A DNA stretch of 64,000 nucleotides from Qipengyuania qiaonensis (GTDB lineage: Bacteria > Pseudomonadota > Alphaproteobacteria > Sphingomonadales > Sphingomonadaceae), in assembly GCF_019711515.1 (NCBI RefSeq), contig NZ_JAIGNO010000006.1, positions 1-64,000 on the forward strand, written 5' to 3'. Shown here piece after piece: positions 60,810 through 64,000 of this stretch (the stretch's first letter is position 1; every line of letters starts with the position of its first letter). Below the pieces are notes generated by a model that worked only from the letters and a program-made list of their open reading frames with translations, was not told the origin of the DNA and made no database searches. A program made the translations under genes and the position numbers.

Positions 60810-60840
60810 ACATAACAAAGCGAAAGCAAAGGTCTGTAAA

Positions 60841-61317
60841 ATGTTAATTTTCAAGATGATCTTCACACCGCTTCTAGCCATGTCGGTGCTGACCGCGCCG
60901 CTGTCTGCACAGGATCAACCGATCTCCCTATCGGGCGACGTCAAGCACGAAAAAACCACAGTGGATGCGGCCGGCGAGGCCAAAACGGAGCTCGTCGAGC
61001 CCAACACTATCGTTCCAGGCGACCGGCTGATCTTCGGCACCGACTATACCAATAGCAGCGACGAACAGGTCGAAAACTTCGTTGTCACCAACCCGCTGCC
61101 GGAGGCGGTGCGGCTGGCACCGGATGCCGATGCCGCGCTGACCGTGTCGGTCGACGGTGGGCAAACATTCGGCGCGCTGTCGCAACTGTCGGTGCGTGCG
61201 GAGGACGGCTCGACCCGTCCGGCAGAGCACGCAGACGTCACACATGTCCGTTGGACGCTTGCCTCGGTCGCACCGGGCGAGAGCGGCCGGCTGGAATATC
61301 CCGCAATCATCCGCTGA
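60841..61317 (+). CDS. Exported DUF11-like domain protein, second of cluster
   Basis: A 158-residue secreted protein; signal peptide M-L-I-F-K-M-I-F-T-P-L-L-A-M-S-V with cleavage near L-S-A-Q. The mature part shows I-V-P-G-D-R-L-I-F-G-T-D-Y-T-N and F-V-V-T-N-P-L-P-E-A-V-R, the DUF11 pattern of one Ig-like fold, ending in L-E-Y-P-A-I-I-R. It has no membrane anchor. It lies 31 bp after the first gene of the cluster, so probably in one operon. Confidence 0.8.
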   Translation: MLIFKMIFTPLLAMSVLTAPLSAQDQPISLSGDVKHEKTTVDAAGEAKTELVEPNTIVPGDRLIFGTDYTNSSDEQVENFVVTNPLPEAVRLAPDADAALTVSVDGGQTFGALSQLSVRAEDGSTRPAEHADVTHVRWTLASVAPGESGRLEYPAIIR

Positions 61318-61388
61318 TCGGCGGAAGGTAACCGCCAAGCCATCCGGGCGGACGCAAGATCGGAGGGCACCCAAAGAGGACCAGTACA

Positions 61389-62414
61389 ATGACACACGGC
61401 AAGCAATTGCTGGGGGCAGTGAGTTCGATTGCACTCATCGCGTTCTCCTCCAGCCCGGCACTGGCCGCGGGTACCGCCGCGGGCAGTTCGATCACCAACA
61501 ACGTAACCGTCAACTACAATGTCGGCGGCGTGGCACAGACCGCTGTCAACGCCAGCAATACCTTCACCGTCGACCGGCGCGTGAACCTCACGGTGGCCGA
61601 AGTCGGTGGGACCACGACTTCGGTTGCCCCGGGTTCGCTGTCGCAAGCGACTACCTTCACGGTGACCAACACGTCGAACACGCCCGTCGACTTCGCGCTC
61701 TCGTTGGTCCAGTCGACCACCGACAACTTCGATATCACCAACATCCGCTACTACCGGGACAACGGCAACGGGGTTTTCGACGCCGGTGACACGCTCGTCA
61801 CCTTCCTCGACGAAATTGCCGCCGACGCGGTCGTTACCGTCCACGTGGTCGGCGATATTCCGAACACTGTAACCAATGGACAGGTGTCGAACATCACCCT
61901 GGTCGCCAACGCCCATGCGGCAGGCACCGCCAGCAGCCTCGGCGCCAAGCTGACCGCCACCGCAGGCGCGAACACCGCCGGTGTAGATACCGTTCTCGCC
62001 GACGCCGCCGCACCCGGCGACACCGGCGCAAACCAGGGCGACCATGCTGCGTCGGATAGCTATACAGTCTCGGCAGCCGTCATGACCGCCGCAAAGACTA
62101 GTACGATCATTTCCGACCCGATCAACGGAACCACAAACCCGAAGATGATCCCCGGTGCGACGGTACAGTACTGTATCGCTGTATCGAATGCTGCGGGCGG
62201 CGCCGCCGCAACCAATGTCACGATCTCGGACATTCTGCCTACTGGCGTCACGTATCTGAGCGCGTTCGGCATTTTCACGAATGGCAACGCTTCGTGCGCC
62301 AGCGGCACAAGTGGTGGCACCTACACCGCAGGCACGCGCACGATTGCTGCGCCGCTCAGCGACATCGCGGCAAGCCAGACACGATCTGTCTACTTCCGCG
62401 TCACGATCGACTGA
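61389..62414 (+). CDS. Exported DUF11-type repeat protein, third of cluster
   Basis: A 341-residue secreted protein with signal peptide M-T-H-G-K-Q-L-L-G-A-V-S-S-I-A-L-I-A-F (cleavage near A-L-A-A). It contains V-N-Y-N-V-G-G-V-A-Q-T-A-V, a loop D-N-G-N-G-V-F-D-A-G-D and a C-terminal DUF11 unit (A-T-V-Q-Y-C-I-A-V-S-N-A and D-I-L-P-T-G-V-T-Y-L). Domain order equals that of the 59835 product, so the two are paralogues. It precedes the large partial gene by 18 bp. Confidence 0.82.
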   Translation: MTHGKQLLGAVSSIALIAFSSSPALAAGTAAGSSITNNVTVNYNVGGVAQTAVNASNTFTVDRRVNLTVAEVGGTTTSVAPGSLSQATTFTVTNTSNTPVDFALSLVQSTTDNFDITNIRYYRDNGNGVFDAGDTLVTFLDEIAADAVVTVHVVGDIPNTVTNGQVSNITLVANAHAAGTASSLGAKLTATAGANTAGVDTVLADAAAPGDTGANQGDHAASDSYTVSAAVMTAAKTSTIISDPINGTTNPKMIPGATVQYCIAVSNAAGGAAATNVTISDILPTGVTYLSAFGIFTNGNASCASGTSGGTYTAGTRTIAAPLSDIAASQTRSVYFRVTID

Positions 62415-62432
62415 TCGCAGTCGGAACTGGCA

Positions 62433-64000
62433 ATGGTGCGTCGGCACCCCTCTTTGCGCGAATGGGCAGTAGCACTCTTGTTGGTGCTGCTGCCATTCGT
62501 CATGGGCGGGACAGCATCGGCGCAAACAATCACCAATATTGCGGAGGCCACGTGGATTGCGGAAGGCGAACAATTTCGCTCGAGGTCGAACCCCGTTGTA
62601 ACACAAGTAGTTGAAAACCCACCTACAATTACCACATTCCGCCCGGGTACCGGTGGCGGTACGCAGTTCACCTACACACCCACAAAATGCGGTGGTCGGT
62701 CGATCTTGGGCAATAACCGCGAGAACGCCCCGATCGGATCGTCAACGTCCCAGACAGACCTCCTGCAGACAAGCGTCCAGCCAACAACTGTCGTGAATGC
62801 AGGCGAAACCCTGATCTTTCAGATCAGCGCGCGTTCGGCAAATCTGGACGCGTCGGCAGTCGACCCACTTTCTATCGTCATCGATACATCGGCGGGCGAT
62901 CATGAAGATCTGGTCGTGTTCGAAACGGGCCCGAACACCGGTGTGTTCGTCGGTTCGATCCCGACGGTCAGGATGCCACCCATGCCGGTGGCAGGCGATT
63001 GCCGCCTAAGCCTAGCCAACGGAAATGTCATTGGAATTTCAGCGATGCAGCCCGATGGCAATGCCGTGCTGGTGCACGCCGATGTCGAGGTCCTGGCCGA
63101 TCCTTTCGGCGTCGTCTTCGACAGCGAAACAGGCGACCCCGTATCGGGCGCGACGGTCACGCTGGTCGACGCCGCTACCGGTCAGCCGGCGACTGTCTTT
63201 GCCGCCGACGGTGTGACCCCGTGGCCGTCCACGGTTATCTCCGGACAATCGATCACGGATGGAGCCGGCAACATCTATCTTGTCGGACAGGGTGAATATT
63301 GGTTCCCGCTCACCGCTCTGGGCACCTATCGCCTGGCTATACAGCCGCCATCACCGTACACTCACCCTTCGGTGGTTACGCCGGCGCAACTGGCATCGAT
63401 CGCCCACCCCGATGGCAGACCGTTCATTATCAATAGCGGTTCCTATGGCGGCACCTTCCAGTTGATCGACACGACGCCGGTGGAGATCGATATTCCGCTA
63501 GATCGGCCCAGCCTTGCCGTCAGCGTGATCAAGACCGCTTCGCGCGCGTCAGCCCAGCCGGGTGATGCGGTATTCTACTCGATTACCGTGCAAAATCAGG
63601 ATGCTGGGCGTATCAAGCGCAATGTCGTAGTCACGGACAGCCCATCGCGCTGGCTGCGCTTGCGAACCGACACCGTGCGGATCGACGGCGCCAACGATCC
63701 GTCGGCCCTGACGACGTCTGCCGATGGCAGGCTGCTGACCTTCAATCTTGGCGATATCGTCGCCGGGGCGAGCAGACGCGTGACCTATGCCATGGTGGTG
63801 CGCGCTGACGCTCCGCCGGGAGAGGCCATCAATCGCGCCGACGCGACCGACTCGCTCGGGCGCATCACGACTGCGAGCGCCGTGGTCGACATCGAACGCG
63901 AATCGATTGCCGACCGGATGACGATCGTTGGGCGCATAACGGCAGGCGATTGCAGCATCGAGAAGCCGGGTGTCGGGATCCCCGGTGTCCGGGTGATGAT
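62433..64000 (+). CDS. Large exported DUF11/Ig-like surface protein, partial at right edge
   Basis: The frame starts at ATG 62433 (signal M-V-R-R-H-P-S-L-R-E-W-A-V-A-L-L-L-V, cleavage near A-S-A-Q) and is still open at the window end, over 520 residues. An Ig-like region (about 100-180) is followed by a carboxypeptidase-regulatory-like part (G-D-P-V-S-G-A-T-V-T-L-V-D) and a DUF11 unit (A-V-F-Y-S-I-T-V-Q-N-Q-D). A second Cys-containing module begins at I-T-A-G-D-C-S-I-E-K-P-G. This resembles large extracellular proteins of Sphingomonadales. Probably the main product of the four-gene cluster, with the smaller ones as accessory subunits. Confidence 0.85.
   Translation, partial: MVRRHPSLREWAVALLLVLLPFVMGGTASAQTITNIAEATWIAEGEQFRSRSNPVVTQVVENPPTITTFRPGTGGGTQFTYTPTKCGGRSILGNNRENAPIGSSTSQTDLLQTSVQPTTVVNAGETLIFQISARSANLDASAVDPLSIVIDTSAGDHEDLVVFETGPNTGVFVGSIPTVRMPPMPVAGDCRLSLANGNVIGISAMQPDGNAVLVHADVEVLADPFGVVFDSETGDPVSGATVTLVDAATGQPATVFAADGVTPWPSTVISGQSITDGAGNIYLVGQGEYWFPLTALGTYRLAIQPPSPYTHPSVVTPAQLASIAHPDGRPFIINSGSYGGTFQLIDTTPVEIDIPLDRPSLAVSVIKTASRASAQPGDAVFYSITVQNQDAGRIKRNVVVTDSPSRWLRLRTDTVRIDGANDPSALTTSADGRLLTFNLGDIVAGASRRVTYAMVVRADAPPGEAINRADATDSLGRITTASAVVDIERESIADRMTIVGRITAGDCSIEKPGVGIPGVRVM

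Noticed and set aside
61044..62606. A 520-codon minus-strand frame
   Set aside because: Antisense of the DUF11 genes; Cys- and Arg-rich without a fold pattern.

Overview
The window looks like chromosome of an alphaproteobacterium of the order Sphingomonadales, most likely an Erythrobacter-like member of the Erythrobacteraceae. This rests on familiar protein types (SecDF-YajC, Lon, HU, DnaX-YbaB with the SRP RNA, an NDUFS4-like complex I subunit, DUF6456, DUF6118, DUF2061) and on high-GC coding sequence. The species was not determined.

Left part (1-12,164): an integrative, mobilisable island that runs off the left edge. It carries divergent traC-traD and traA genes around a recognisable IncQ/Ti-type oriT (868-900) and a DUF6118 membrane protein. 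Its cargo is an orphan Xre/ParS-type antitoxin domain, a receiver-only response regulator facing a PAS histidine kinase, three cold-shock-domain proteins, a second IF-1 (infA paralogue) and a tandem-DUF2061 protein. A tyrosine integrase (IntA) ends it beside a 28-bp repeat.

Middle (12,137-25,542): a second, complete 13.4-kb element between two exact copies of that 28-bp repeat. The right copy is the 3' end of tRNA-Tyr. The element has its own integrase next to the tRNA (IntC), a serine recombinase with three binding-site-like repeats, a xis-int pair with overlapping frames (IntB) and a compact run of plus-strand genes of unknown function. That run ends in a 1294-residue protein with an N-terminal lytic transglycosylase domain, resembling podovirus internal virion (DNA-ejection) proteins. 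An SRAP peptidase and a tiny membrane protein coupled to intC complete it. I saw no terminase, portal, capsid or tail gene. A phage satellite or a strongly reduced prophage are the main readings. The two elements form a tandem array in one tRNA gene.

Right part (25.5-51 kb): ordinary core chromosome. It holds rlmB, a lipoprotein, hup, lon, an orphan spore-coat-U-like secreted protein, ybaB-dnaX with the SRP RNA, complex I accessory subunit, hrpB, polyprenyl synthase, chorismate mutase, a two-component system with PepSY and SIMPL proteins, an amidohydrolase, an ABC-F ATPase with a UDG-family protein, DUF6456, an XRE regulator with a glycosyltransferase, secF-secD-yajC and tRNA-Pro.

51.2-59 kb: a one-directional set of redox enzymes (ABM monooxygenase, NAD(P)-binding protein, two MDR dehydrogenases, aldehyde dehydrogenase, nitroreductase, MRJP/Yellow-like secreted protein) headed by a LysR regulator, suggesting catabolism or detoxification of aldehydes or quinones.

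59-64 kb: a decayed IS110-type transposase, then four co-directional exported proteins with DUF11-like repeats. The last is cut by the right edge.
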